Source: Bacteroidaceae bacterium (GTDB lineage: Bacteria; Bacteroidota; Bacteroidia; Bacteroidales; Bacteroidaceae). Taken from it: 39,347 nucleotides of DNA. Shown here one piece after another: positions 26,180 through 38,300 of the stretch. The translations under genes were made by a program, and so were the position numbers. The stretch's first letter is position 1. Each line of letters begins with the position of its first letter. Below the pieces are notes generated by a model that saw only the letters and a list, made by a program, of their open reading frames with translations, made no database searches and was not told the origin of the DNA. The stretch is taken from contig JAFRTJ010000055.1 in the NCBI GenBank assembly GCA_017427185.1, positions 1-39,347 of the forward strand. The letters run 5' to 3'.

Positions 26180-29122
26180 ATGCGCACGAAAAGATTACTT
26201 TTGACTTGTCTCGCCAGCGGATTCATCATGCTCTGTGCTGAGGCTCAAACCTACACGAACCCTGTCTACGGCTCTGACTTTCCTGATCCCAGCGTGCAGC
26301 GAGCCCCTGACGGATACTTCTATTCCTATGCCACAGGACAGCGAGGCCTGCGCAGCAAGGATTTGATGAGATGGTCGAAACTGAACAACGTCATCCCCCG
26401 TCCCACATGGAACGACACCTCGACTGACAACTACAGTTTCTGGGCATGCGATGTGAACTACGTGGACGGCAAGTATCTGATGTACTATGCATGCGCCCTG
26501 TGGGGCAATGGAACACGTACAGGAATTGGTGTCGCCACGGGCGATACTCCTGACAAATTCACGGATCGAGGAAAATTGTTCCGTAGCAGCGAGATAGGCG
26601 TGACGAACAGTATCGACCCCTGTTACGTTGAGGAGTTCGACAAGAAGTATCTCGTATGGGGCAGTTTCCACGACATCTATGTGGCAGAATTGGCAGACGA
26701 CGGCTTGAGCGTGAAGAACTTCAACCAGAAGACAAAGATTGGAGGCGGCGCCTTCGAGGGTGTGATGATACACAAGCACAAGAACTATTACTACATGTTT
26801 GCCAGTGTGGGCAGCTGCTGCGAAGGGTTGAATTCCACCTACCGTACAGTCGTAGGGCGATCCACAAACCTGAAAGGGCCTTACGTGAACCGCAACGGAG
26901 GCACCATGTTCGACAACAACTACACGACCATCATCAAAGGCAACAACCGCTTCAAAGGCCCAGGCCACAACAGCGAAATCATCACAGATGACAACGGAGA
27001 CGACTGGATCCTGTACCACTCTTACGATGCGAACAACGGCGGAAACGGTCGACTGCTCCTCCTGGACAAGATCGTGTGGGACGCGAACGGGTGGCCTACT
27101 GTGAACGACGGGACGCCCTCTACCACGCCTCAGGTTGGCCCCGTTTTCTATACGGGTGACGGCCAGAACCTTACCTACCGCTTCCGCGACCTGGATTTCA
27201 TGCATCGCAATTTCCGCAACTGGAAGCACGAGGAAAGCGACGATTGCACAGCAATGACAGGACAGGGCACCCCCTTCATGCCTCTCCTTTCAGCCAAAGG
27301 CGGAGAATTCCATGTGCATCAGGATACGACAGGTCTGAAGGACGGAATCTACGAGTTGCGCCTCAACGATTATACTCGCGGCAAGGTGAAGATCTACCTG
27401 AACGACATAGAGGACGATGCCATCTATAATGCTCGAGCCAGTGTGAGCGCCGCTACTGCCAGCTCTGATTTCATTACAGGCAGATACAGTCAAAGCGTGT
27501 ATGGAATGGTGGTGAATGGGAAACTGAGCATTGGCATGCACACAACGGAGCCGATGGGAAGTACGACTCGATTCTATGCAGGCGGTCTGCAGATCATTTA
27601 TCGCGAGAAGAACGCAGATATTTGCCAGCAGCTGCTGCCCAGATACGCGCATCTGGCTGACTCGATCGCTGAGGTCGATGGACTCTTCTATCAGGGCTAT
27701 CGTACCTCTTTAAAGAAATATGTGGAGGAGAGCAAGGATGTGGAAGATGCTGATGCAAGATACAAACTGCTGCATGCAATGGCTGCCACGCTCGACAGCA
27801 TCCGCAGCAGCACACTCTATTATGATTCCCTGCGTTCTGAATTAGCCAAGTTGTCAGACGAGTTGGCCTATGCAGAGCAACATGGAGTGGAGCATGCCGC
27901 TTCCAGCACCATCTTCCAGGAGGCAGAGGTCGTGCTGAAAGATCCCACCTATACAGACAAGCAGGTGCTCGATTTGATCAGCCGCGTCAGAAAGGCTACA
28001 GAGGAACAGGCAAAGACGTTCCAGCGAGGCGACGGAACGGCTGAGAATCCCTATGTGATCATTCGTCCTGAGCAGCTGGAGCACATGCATGATGTCCTCG
28101 TTCAAGACCAGATGACTTATTTCGAACTGGGAGCCGACATCGACATGGAGGGCTATGAGTGGAAGCAACTGAACACCTCTTCAAACAAGTACCGCTATTT
28201 CATCAATTTCAACGGGAAAGGTCATCTGATAGAAAACCTGACTCCTGTGGATGCCAGTGGATATCCTAGTTTCTTTGGCACCTTGTGTGGCGAGTGCCGC
28301 AACGTGGGATTCGTAAATGCAAAGGTGACCTCGACGAATGCAGGCGCTGGAATCCTGGCAGGCTTCATCGGAAACGGCAGTTTCAAAGATGCAGAAGGCA
28401 ATCTGTTGACATCTGTTGTGGAGAACTGTTACTTCACAGGAAACATCAGCAGTAAGGGATATGTGGGAGTCATAGGCGGATACCTGAACTACTCGCCTGT
28501 CATCATCCGCAACGTCTACACCAACGTGGAAATCAACGGAACAGGAGCCAGTGCCAACTACGTAGGCGGAATCGTTGGCCGCGTACGTTCAAATTTGACA
28601 CTCCAGAACAGTTATGCAGCAGGCAACGTGAACGGTCCTGTGGCTGGAGGAATTGTGGCTGGAGGGCAAACGAATGAGACGCCAGCTGCTGTCTACGAGA
28701 ATGTGATTGCCTGGAATCAAGTGATATCAGGCAATTCAGCGAGTGCATTCGGAACTGTGACAGAGAATGACCAGTTGAATGAAACCTACATCCTCGACGG
28801 AATGCTTCTGAACGATGTGGCACAGGAAGGCAAGACTCACGAGGAACTTCAGCAGATAGCAGCCAAATGGGGCGCTCCCTGGTATGCTGATCCCACGGCA
28901 GGGAATGGGTATCCTATCTTGCAGTGGCAGTATGATCGTGGTGACTACAAGCAGAAGTGCGGCTTCCCTATCATCGACGGCATTGACGATCTGGTGAAAG
29001 AATCTGCCGCGTCAGACAAAACCTTCTATTATGATCTGATGGGACGACGAGTGGAAACCCCTGTTCGAGGCATATATGTGGAGATTCGCAACGGCAAAGC
29101 CAGGAAAGTGCTGATGGAATAA
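26180..29122 (+). CDS. Secreted GH43 glycosidase fused to beta-sandwich and GLUG repeats
   Basis: 980 residues from ATG 26180 (MRTKRLLLTCLASGFIMLCAEAQ signal peptide). The open frame runs 27 codons further upstream, without signal-peptide sense. The GH43 propeller occupies about 25-340: Asp36 in SDFPDPSVQ (base), Asp146 in NSIDPCYVEE (pKa modulator) and Glu193 in GGAFEGVMIHK (acid), so all three catalytic acids are kept. Then follow a beta-sandwich module (about 375-475), a helical segment (about 480-615), a GLUG-type beta-helix region (about 620-900; YVGVIGGY, NYVGGIVGRV, AGNVNGPVAGGIVAGG) and a short tail with YYDLMGRRVETPVRGIYVEI. GH43 members act as arabinofuranosidases, arabinanases or xylosidases. 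First gene of the four-gene operon; 38 bases precede the GH78 gene. Confidence 0.88.
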   Translation: MRTKRLLLTCLASGFIMLCAEAQTYTNPVYGSDFPDPSVQRAPDGYFYSYATGQRGLRSKDLMRWSKLNNVIPRPTWNDTSTDNYSFWACDVNYVDGKYLMYYACALWGNGTRTGIGVATGDTPDKFTDRGKLFRSSEIGVTNSIDPCYVEEFDKKYLVWGSFHDIYVAELADDGLSVKNFNQKTKIGGGAFEGVMIHKHKNYYYMFASVGSCCEGLNSTYRTVVGRSTNLKGPYVNRNGGTMFDNNYTTIIKGNNRFKGPGHNSEIITDDNGDDWILYHSYDANNGGNGRLLLLDKIVWDANGWPTVNDGTPSTTPQVGPVFYTGDGQNLTYRFRDLDFMHRNFRNWKHEESDDCTAMTGQGTPFMPLLSAKGGEFHVHQDTTGLKDGIYELRLNDYTRGKVKIYLNDIEDDAIYNARASVSAATASSDFITGRYSQSVYGMVVNGKLSIGMHTTEPMGSTTRFYAGGLQIIYREKNADICQQLLPRYAHLADSIAEVDGLFYQGYRTSLKKYVEESKDVEDADARYKLLHAMAATLDSIRSSTLYYDSLRSELAKLSDELAYAEQHGVEHAASSTIFQEAEVVLKDPTYTDKQVLDLISRVRKATEEQAKTFQRGDGTAENPYVIIRPEQLEHMHDVLVQDQMTYFELGADIDMEGYEWKQLNTSSNKYRYFINFNGKGHLIENLTPVDASGYPSFFGTLCGECRNVGFVNAKVTSTNAGAGILAGFIGNGSFKDAEGNLLTSVVENCYFTGNISSKGYVGVIGGYLNYSPVIIRNVYTNVEINGTGASANYVGGIVGRVRSNLTLQNSYAAGNVNGPVAGGIVAGGQTNETPAAVYENVIAWNQVISGNSASAFGTVTENDQLNETYILDGMLLNDVAQEGKTHEELQQIAAKWGAPWYADPTAGNGYPILQWQYDRGDYKQKCGFPIIDGIDDLVKESAASDKTFYYDLMGRRVETPVRGIYVEIRNGKARKVLME

Positions 29123-29160
29123 GAACTTTCATGATAACCGACTAATACAAACGTGAACAA

Positions 29161-31488
29161 ATGAGAAAGACACTTTTCACTTTACTGATGCTATTGGGCG
29201 TAAGCCTGATGCAAGCAGCAGAATTCAATCCTGAAGCCCAATGGATCACGGCATCCCAGGGCGAGGTAAATCAGCCTGGAACCTGGTTGGCTTTTCGGCA
29301 GGACGTGAAGTTAGGGAAGGTCCCCTTGGAAGTGCTTGCCAACATTGCGGCAGACAGCAGATACTGGCTATGGATAAATGGGAAGCAAGTGGTCTTCGAG
29401 GGCAGTTTGAAACGAGGCCCCACACCTCAGGATTCCTATTACGACCAGATAGACCTGGCTCCCTATCTGAAGAAGGGAAACAACCAGATAGCCGTGTTGC
29501 TTTGGTATTTTGGCAAGAGTGGCTTCTCGCATACAGACAGCGGCAAGAGTGGCATCCTTTTCTCTGCAGACGCTATCGGACTCTATAGCGGACGAAACTG
29601 GTTGTCGCGCATCCATCCTGCCTATGGTGTCTGTGGCGATCCCAAGCCCAACTATCGACTGAGTGAGTCGAGCATCCATTTCGATGCCCGTCAAGATATC
29701 GGCAAGTGGCAGACAGCAGATTTGTCCTCACTGGACGGCTTCAACCCTTCGACAGTCCTGGGTCATGCAGGCGATGCACCCTGGAACCGTTTGCTCCTGC
29801 GCCCTATCCCCCAATGGAAAGATTATGGCCAGAAAGCCATCAAGTATGAACGTCATGCAGGTCCAGAAGGAGATACGCTGGTGTGCCGGCTGCCCTACAA
29901 CATGCACATAACACCTGCCGTGACACTACAGGACAACACAGGCGGCCATTTGGTAAGACTGGAGACTGACCACGTTAGAGTGGGCTCAGAAACAGGAGTA
30001 AGGGCTGAGTACGTTACCCGTTCAGGCGAGCAGACCTATGAGAGCCTGGGATGGATGAATGGAGATTTTCTTTATGTGATTGTACCTGAGGGCGTGGAAG
30101 TGAAGAAGATTTTGTATCGTCAGACAGGCTATGATGGTCTGCCAGAGGGAGCGTTCACTTGCGATGACGATTATTTCAATCGCTTCTGGCTGAAAGGTTT
30201 GCGCACACTCTACGTGAACATGCGAGACACCTTCTATGACTGTCCAGAGCGCGAGCGTGCCCAATGGTGGGGCGATGTTACCATCCTGATGGGCGAATGC
30301 TTCAACACCTACAGCACCAAAGTTCACCAGTTGATGCGAAAGGGAATTCTGGAACTGGCAGCTTTCCAGCATAAAGATGGTGCCTTGTCCAGCCCTATCC
30401 CTGGTACCTATAAAGCAGAGTTACCCGCCCAGATGCTGGCAAGCGTCAGCCTCTACGGATTCTGGAACTATTACATGAATACGGGTGACAAAGAGGTCAT
30501 CGAGGCTGTATACCCCGCTGTGCGCAGATATCTGGACATCTGGAAACTGGATGAGACAGGGCTGACTGCAGAAAGGCACGGCGGTTGGGACTGGGGTGAT
30601 TGGGGTGACCATCGCGACATTCGCCTCCTGTATGCCGGATGGCACTATATGGCTTTAGAGAGTGCAGCCCGCATGGCAGACCTACTGGACAAACCTGTGG
30701 AGGCTGATGCTTACCGTCAATTCAAGGAGCAGGTGAAGAAAGGATACAATGCATGCTGGGACGGCAAGGCTTACAGGCATCCTTCTTTCAAGGGCGATAC
30801 AGATGATCGAGTGCAGGCATTGGCTGTGGTCAGCGGTATTGCTGATGCAGACAAATACGACCAGATATTCCAACTCCTGCACACTCAAAAGCATGCTTCG
30901 CCTTACATGGAGAAATATGTGATGGAAGCCTTGTTCCAGATGGGACATGGGGATTTCGGAATGGAACGTGTGCGCGAGCGTTTCAACGAAATGGTAATGG
31001 ATCCTGTGCACACCACTCTTTACGAGGGATGGGGCATCGGTTCTAATGGTTTTGGCGGAGGAACTACCAATCATGCTTGGAGCGGTGGAGCGCTGACCAT
31101 TATCTCCCAATACCTGATGGGGGTGAAACCCGTCGAGGCAGGATGGACCCGTTTTGAAGTGAATCCTCAGATTGTGACGTTCAACGAGGCCAGCATCAGC
31201 ATTCCTACCGTAAGGGGAATGGTGGAAACCTCTTTCCAGAAAAAGAACGGAAAGATTACCTTGAAAGTGACCGTTCCTCATGGCACAGAAGGCCTGCTTT
31301 ACCTCCCCACCAACAGTCTGCAGAACGTACGGGGCAAGTTGGATGGCGTGAAGCTATTGAACAAGGATGATTATCAAACGCTTGGCATCGATATGAGCAA
31401 TTATTTGAATACAGAGACCGCTCCCCAGAAAGAGGGCAAAATATGTTTGTTGTTGCCTGCAGGGCATTATAAATATGTAATACAATGA
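29161..31488 (+). CDS. Secreted GH78 alpha-L-rhamnosidase
   Basis: 775 residues with signal peptide MRKTLFTLLMLLGVSLMQAA. The N-terminal beta domains include AQWITA and ADSRYWLWINGKQV, as in GH78. The (alpha/alpha)6 barrel carries FYDCPERERAQWWGD, whose Glu365 corresponds to the general acid of known rhamnosidases, and TTLYEGWG, whose Glu622 corresponds to the general base. The C-terminal beta domain (GWTRFEVNPQI ... IPTVRGMVE) is typical. It cleaves terminal alpha-L-rhamnose from rhamnogalacturonan, arabinogalactan or glycosides, by inversion. The start of the next gene overlaps its stop (ATGA), so translation is coupled. Catalytic residue equivalences were aligned by eye. Confidence 0.92.
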   Translation: MRKTLFTLLMLLGVSLMQAAEFNPEAQWITASQGEVNQPGTWLAFRQDVKLGKVPLEVLANIAADSRYWLWINGKQVVFEGSLKRGPTPQDSYYDQIDLAPYLKKGNNQIAVLLWYFGKSGFSHTDSGKSGILFSADAIGLYSGRNWLSRIHPAYGVCGDPKPNYRLSESSIHFDARQDIGKWQTADLSSLDGFNPSTVLGHAGDAPWNRLLLRPIPQWKDYGQKAIKYERHAGPEGDTLVCRLPYNMHITPAVTLQDNTGGHLVRLETDHVRVGSETGVRAEYVTRSGEQTYESLGWMNGDFLYVIVPEGVEVKKILYRQTGYDGLPEGAFTCDDDYFNRFWLKGLRTLYVNMRDTFYDCPERERAQWWGDVTILMGECFNTYSTKVHQLMRKGILELAAFQHKDGALSSPIPGTYKAELPAQMLASVSLYGFWNYYMNTGDKEVIEAVYPAVRRYLDIWKLDETGLTAERHGGWDWGDWGDHRDIRLLYAGWHYMALESAARMADLLDKPVEADAYRQFKEQVKKGYNACWDGKAYRHPSFKGDTDDRVQALAVVSGIADADKYDQIFQLLHTQKHASPYMEKYVMEALFQMGHGDFGMERVRERFNEMVMDPVHTTLYEGWGIGSNGFGGGTTNHAWSGGALTIISQYLMGVKPVEAGWTRFEVNPQIVTFNEASISIPTVRGMVETSFQKKNGKITLKVTVPHGTEGLLYLPTNSLQNVRGKLDGVKLLNKDDYQTLGIDMSNYLNTETAPQKEGKICLLLPAGHYKYVIQ

Positions 31489-32339
31489 AGAAACTGTTTT
31501 TGTTATTCCTGCTGACCTTCAGTTCAGCATTGGTAAGCGTAGCTGCCGACAAGACACAAATACGCTATGGGACTTTTAACATCCGTCTGATTCATCCTGA
31601 CGACACTAAGGCCGGATGGGGATGGGCTGCACGTCGTGATCGAGTGACCAAATATATCCTGGATAACGACTTGGATATCGTGGGCATGCAGGAGGTGCTT
31701 CATCCCGCTCTTTTGGACATGCAGGAACGTATGAAGGATTATGACTACATTGGCGTGGGGAGAACCGACGGAAAGGAAGAAGGCGAGTATTCCTGCATCT
31801 TCTACAAGAAGGACCGTTTCGAAGCCTTGGACAAAGGAAACTTTTGGCTCAGCGAGACGCCCGATTCAGCAGGCAGTCGCGGATGGGATGCCGCCCTGGA
31901 GCGCATTGCCAGTTGGGGCAAGTTCAAGGACAAGAAGACGGGGCAGATATTCATGTCGGTAAATACCCATTTCGATCATGTCGGAACGGAGGCCCGCAAG
32001 CAGAGTGCTCTCCTCATCATCCGCAAGATAAAGGAAATCGTGGGGGATCGGCCAGCCATCGTGACAGGTGACTTCAACGTGACAGACAAGAGTGATGCCT
32101 ACAAGACCATCACCACCAATGAGTTTGTTTTGAAAGATGCCTTCAAGATCAGTCCCAAGCATACGGGAGTACCATATACTTTCCAAAGCTTCAGCCGCAC
32201 TGACCCGAAGGATTGCAGTAAGATAGACTTCATATTCATCACACCCAGCATCACAGTCAAGCAGACGGTGATCACTCCTGACGATCCCTCCTACATCATT
32301 TCGGACCATAATCCGTTTTGGGCCGACATTGAGTTCTAA
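31485..32339 (+). CDS. Secreted endonuclease/exonuclease/phosphatase-fold protein
   Basis: 284 residues with signal peptide MKKLFLLFLLTFSSALVSVAA. The fold signatures are YGTFNIRL, DIVGMQEVL (metal-binding Glu), VNTHFDHVG (His), VTGDFNVT (Asp/Asn) and YIISDHNPFWADIEF (Asp-His catalytic pair). This superfamily includes nucleases, sphingomyelinases, inositol phosphatases and many secreted Bacteroidetes proteins of unknown phosphodiester substrate. Such genes are frequent inside polysaccharide utilisation loci. It overlaps the rhamnosidase gene by four bases and is 54 bases from the giant repeat protein gene. It may remove phosphate or phosphodiester groups from glycans, but that is inference. 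Confidence 0.88.
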   Translation: MKKLFLLFLLTFSSALVSVAADKTQIRYGTFNIRLIHPDDTKAGWGWAARRDRVTKYILDNDLDIVGMQEVLHPALLDMQERMKDYDYIGVGRTDGKEEGEYSCIFYKKDRFEALDKGNFWLSETPDSAGSRGWDAALERIASWGKFKDKKTGQIFMSVNTHFDHVGTEARKQSALLIIRKIKEIVGDRPAIVTGDFNVTDKSDAYKTITTNEFVLKDAFKISPKHTGVPYTFQSFSRTDPKDCSKIDFIFITPSITVKQTVITPDDPSYIISDHNPFWADIEF

Positions 32340-32393
32340 CGAGACTTTCAAAAAGAAATTCACATTATTATTAACCATAAAAAATCAAATTCA

Positions 32394-35300
32394 ATGGAAA
32401 AGAAACTACTTAGAACATTGGTGGTGCTCATGGCACTCATGACCCCCATTGGTGTCTTTGCATTGGAGCAGAAGGATGGTGTCTACCAGATTGGATCTGC
32501 TGCGGATTTGACCCAATTCATCCAGATGGTCAACGAGGATGGCCAGGTAGACATTGATGCTGTGCTCACGGCTGACGTGGAGTACACCAATGAATTGGAT
32601 ACCCTCATGGTGGGTACCACAGAGAATCGGTATGCTGGAACTTTCGATGGAAAGGGCCACACTGTGACCGTAAATTATGATTTCAGTTATCAGGACGACG
32701 CTGCCCTCTTCCGTTTCATCACGGGTACAGTAAAGAATCTGATCGTGAAAGGTGAAATCAAGGTTTCCAGAAAGTTTGCCGCTGGTATTGCTGCCCATTC
32801 TTATGGCGCAACCATCGAGAACTGTATCAGTTTGGTGAACATTACCTCCACCCTGGCAGGTGATGGAACCCATGCAGGTATCTTGGCGGTAGCTGACGGC
32901 GGTGTGACTGTCAACAACTGCGTCTTTGCTGGTACAATGGCAGGTGGAAACACCACCAGTTGCGGCGGTATTGTCGGCTGGGCATCTACGACAACAATCA
33001 TCAACAGTTGTTTGATGCTTGCCGACATCACCACGAACCGCAGCAGTTCGTATTTGTTATGTCGTAATCCAGGCAATGTGGTGGCAAATAATTGCGTGAC
33101 CAGTACCAGTTGGGGTGCGACTGCGAACGATGGTTCCACCGCAGTTACGCCAGAAGAATTGGCTAGTGGTGCTGCTTGCTTTATGCTCAATGGTGACCAA
33201 AGCAATATCACCATGTATCAGACCATTGGCACGGATGCCTATCCTGTACCCTTCAGCGAAGGGCATCAGCGCGTATATGCAGTGGGGCAGTTGAACTGCG
33301 ATGGGACGCCAGTAGAAGGTACCACGCTGACCTATTCCAATTCAGAGGGTTCTGCAGTTCCTGCCCATCAGTACGAACTGGGCGTTTGCGTGAATTGTGG
33401 TGCATCCCAACCTGACTACATCGATATGGTGGATGGCTATTACCAGTTGGCAAGTCCTGAGCACCTCAAATGGTTCTCCAATCAGGTACAGAATGGAAAA
33501 ACGTCTGTGAAGGGTCAGTTGGTTGCCGACATCGACATGACAGGATGGTGTGATGATTTTGTACCTATCGGCACTTTAGCACATCCCTTCACAGGAACCT
33601 TCGATGGACAGGAGCATACAATCAGCAATCTGGTCATCGAGGAGCAACCCAACGCAAGCGGTGGCTTTGACGGTTATTTCGGATTCGTCGGAGCTGTCAG
33701 CGGTGGCGTGGTTGTTGAGAATTTGATTCTGGACAACACATGTTCCATCGCAGGTAACAAGTTCACAGGTATGGTGGGTGCTTCCACTGGCTCTGGTACA
33801 GTGACCATCCGCAACCTTGCTAACGAGGGCGATGTGAGTACCGTGAACGAGAATGCGGCAGGTATTATGGGATGTAACGTGGGAAGTGGTTGTACGTTCC
33901 TCATCTCGAACTGCTATTCCACAGGTCATATCGTTGGAGGCAAGGAGTCGGCTGCCATCTCTGGATGGGTAGGCAGCAATGCCGTCATATCTTCTTGCTG
34001 GACGACAGCCGTAGTGGAGGGCATTCAGGACGAGAACCATTATGTGGTTCGCTACAGTGGTTCTCTGACGCTGACCAACACCTACAGCCTCTATGGAACC
34101 CAAGGAAACCTATTGGACGAGAGCACCATCTCGACAGGTGCCCTTTGCTTCATTCTCAACGGTGACCAGAAGGAGATAGGCTGGTATCAGGATCTGGGCA
34201 AAGATGAACACCCCTGGCCGTTCAGCTCCCATGCTCAGGTATATTATGGTGCAGCCATGCGATGCGATGGAACGCCTTTGGGTTCTGGAGACTCATACAC
34301 GAATACCCCCTCTGGCGAGATTCCTCCCCACGAGTATGAGGATGGATTCTGCCGCAATTGCGGTCAGGCTGATGCCAACTACCTGACACAGGACGAAGAA
34401 GGTTTCTACGAGATTGGTGAGCCTGCCAATCTGGTATGGTATGGCTCGATGGTGAACATGGGCAACAGTGCTATCAAGGGTAAGCTGACTGCTGATCTCG
34501 ACATGGACGAATACCCGGATTTTGCTCCCATCGGAACCTCAACGAATCCCTTCAAGGGCAGCTTTAACGGACAGAATCATGTCATCAGCAATCTGACCAT
34601 CAACCGTCCTGAAGAGGAAGGCGTAGGCCTCTTTGGTTTCGTGAACGGCTGTACGATCGAGAACCTGATTCTCGACAAGACTTGCTCCATCACAGGTTCG
34701 GCTTATGTCGGTCTGGTTGGTGAATCTTCTGGTGGCACAGTGACCTTGACCCGCTTGGGCAACGAGGGTACAGTGACCGCCTTGGGCAGGAACGCAGGTG
34801 GTATCATCGGTTGCAACATGGGAAGTGCCGCGACCTATAACATCACTCAGTGCTACACAACAGGTGCAGTCATTGGAGACAACGAGTCGGGTGCCATCTC
34901 CGGATGGGTGGGCACTAATGCTGTCATCAACGACTGCTGGTCCATTTCCGAAGTGACAGGTATCCAGGACGATGCCCACTATTTCTACCGCTTTAGTTCA
35001 GAGACCCACTCCAACTGCTGGTCACTCAACGGCACACAGGTCAACAAAATCGACGAGAACGAGGTATTCAGTGGTGCTCTCACCTACAAAATGAACGGCA
35101 ATGGCTTTACCTCTCCTATCTGGTACCAGTCGATTGGCGACGACGAGCATCCCGTTTGGGACGACACCCACGGAATCGTTTACCACACCAGTGGCGACAC
35201 CTATGCTGACGTTCACGACGCAGTAAGCTACAAGGAGTTCCAGAACGATTGCCTGAACTCTGAGTACAAGTTCTGCGAAAGTGTCATCGCTACCCAATCT

Positions 35301-38300
35301 TTGGTGGATGCCTATCGCGAAACACTCAACAACCTGACAGCCATCACCAACATGGTGGAATTCGCTGAGGCATACTCAGGCATCAGTGCTGAGCGTACTG
35401 CTGTGGAGGAGAGTGAGGCCGCTTATGCTGCCTATCAGACTCAGATCGAGTACGTAGTGAATTATCTGGACGAGCATGATGATTTCGCTGGCGAGGATCG
35501 CGACATCCTGGTGGACTACCTGGAGTCAGACCTGCAGCCCGACGAAACGTTTGTGAATGGTTCCTACAGCCACATCTGGGAGAAACACACGCTAAGCACA
35601 GCGGAAATCAAGGAAGAGACCACCCGCGTGGCTGAGATGCTGGCTACCGCCGTTGCCAACGGATACAGCAAGGGCTCTGAGGTGACTCGACTGATGACGA
35701 ATCCCGACTTCAGCGACGGCTCCAACGGCTGGACGCTGAATTACGGCTCACGTCCCTCTACCGCTACGGTGGAAGGCATGGGCTCTGCTGCTGAGAACTG
35801 GAACAACCGTGTGGATCTGAGCCAGACGATTACAGGTCTGAGCAATGGTTTGTATGAGTTGCAGATGAACGGCCACTATCGCTGGAATGCCGACCTGAAG
35901 GGTGTCAACTACGCAGGTATGGTATATGCCAATGGCGTCCAGACGTATCTGCCTCTAGAATACGAGGAATACCTGCCTGTGGAAGAAGCTGTCGACGGAG
36001 AGAACTGCTTGCTTACCGGCAGCGCTGCCGACTACGAGATGACCGACGATGAAGGCAATGTCATCGGCTATGTTCCTCTGGGCCCCGTCGGCTGTACGTA
36101 TGCCTACAAGAATGGGCGATACATCAACAAGCTGGTTGCAGAGGTAACCGATGGCACTCTGACCGTGGGCGTGAAGAATCCTCGTCAGCTTGTCACCTCA
36201 GGTATGTGGTACGGCAACTTCCGCCTGATTTATCTGGGTGAGCTCGAGGATGCCACAGAAGGTCTGGATGCCACGCTGGAGGGTATGGTTGCCCGCTCGA
36301 ATGTCATTCTGGATACCTACGAGTATTCTGTGGAGAATCCCAATGCATACCCCAACTACTCCCTGTCGCTCAACGAGCAGCTTCGCACGCTGGTGGAGGC
36401 CGCTGGTGCAGCTTCCAACAACGAGGAGAAGATGGAGCTGATCAAGCAATTCTCCAGCCTCTTCCAGGCCATCGAGGAAAGCGAGCGCGCCTATGCCAAG
36501 ATGGTGGCTGAGGCAGAAGCCCTGCAGTCCACAGCCTTCGACCTGTCCGATGCAGGATATATCGAAGAGGGTGATCCCTTGCTGAGAGAAGTCGACGACG
36601 CCTACAACAACGTCTGGGAAGCCTTCATAGACGGTAATTTCAGCACAGAGCAAGCCAATACCGAAGGCCATCAGATGCTGCGCCAGAACAAACTCTCTGC
36701 CAGCCAGGTGGATGGCGTTTACCAGATCAACAACCTGCTCAACTTCGTATGGTTCGCTCAGGTGACCAATGTGGCTGATCCCAACATGGATGCCGTCCTG
36801 ACGACAGACATCGACTACAGCAGCCAATCCACCATGATTGGTACTTCTTCAGAACATTATGCAGGAACGTTTGACGGTCAGGACCACAAAATCACAGTGG
36901 CCTTCGATCGCACTTCAGACGATGCAGCCCTCTTCCGCTTCGTCAGCGGTACCATCAAGAACCTCGAGACCACAGGTACCATCAACACCAGCGCCAAGTT
37001 CGCTGCAGGTATTGCTGCCCACTCCTATGGCGGCACGTTTGACCACTGCGCTTCCGATGTACAGATCACTGGTAGCATCAGCGGCGACGGAACCCATGCA
37101 GGTATCGTGGCTGTGACGGATGGCGGTGGAACAGTTTCCTATTGTTCGTTCGGAGGGTCCATGAGTGGCGCCAACACCACCAACTCAGGCGGTATTGTAG
37201 GTTGGTGTACCACGACGACCACGATCGACCACTGCTTGATGCTTGCTGACATCTCCTTAGGAACATCAGGCTCCTACACCATCTGTCGCAATCCTGGACA
37301 GGCCACCATCAGCAACTGCTTCTATAAGGCAGTGTTTGGCTCTGCCAACGATGGTTCCATCCAGATTGCCGACGCCAGCACCATCGCTACGGGCGAGTTC
37401 ACCTACGAGTACGCTCTGATGTACGGAGAGGGCGACTGGTTCCAGCGCCTCGAGGGCGACGAAATCGACGCTTACCCCGTTCCCTTCGCTTCTCACGGAA
37501 AGGTTTACTGCAATGGTGACCTCCGCTGCGACGGCCGTGCGCTGGATGCTGACTGCACCTATTCCAACACCAAGACAAACGAGATTCCTGCCCATCAGTA
37601 CGTCGACGCTGTCTGCGTGAATTGCCAGGGTGCACAGCCAGGCTTCATGACACCTTCCGAGTACAACGGTATCGCTTACTACTGGATCAGCAACGCCAAG
37701 CAACTCGAGTGGTTCGCAGCCAAGGTAAACAGCGGCGACACCCACATCAATGGAGCCCTGACGGCAGACATTGACATGTCCAGCGTGGTCAACCACATCA
37801 CCATCGGCAAGGGCAACCAGTCCACCATCTACGATGCACGTTTCTGCTATGCAGGTATCTTCGACGGCAACGGCCATACGATCAGCCATTTCGTTCACAA
37901 CAGCCCAGACAAGTATCAGGGACTCTTCGGAGGCATCACAGGAGGCTTCACCCTGCGCAACCTGGTTCTCGACAGCACATGCTCCATCTCAGGCGGTTCC
38001 TATACGGCTCTGGTAGGTTGCTCGCTGGGTTCTGGTGAAGTCCTGATCCAGAACGTGGGCAACGAAGGCACCGTCACTTCCTCTGGCGTCAACGCAGGCG
38101 GTATTATCGGCTGCTGCATGGGCAGCACCTGCCACTTCACGCTCGAGAACTGCTACGTCACTGGCCGCGTGGACGGTCTGCAGGAATCTGCCGCTATCTC
38201 AGGATGGCTGGGCAGCAATGCCAACGTCACCAACTGCTGGACCACCAGTGATGTGACAGGTATCCAAGGCTACGAATACTACTTCGCACGCCGCGGTAGT

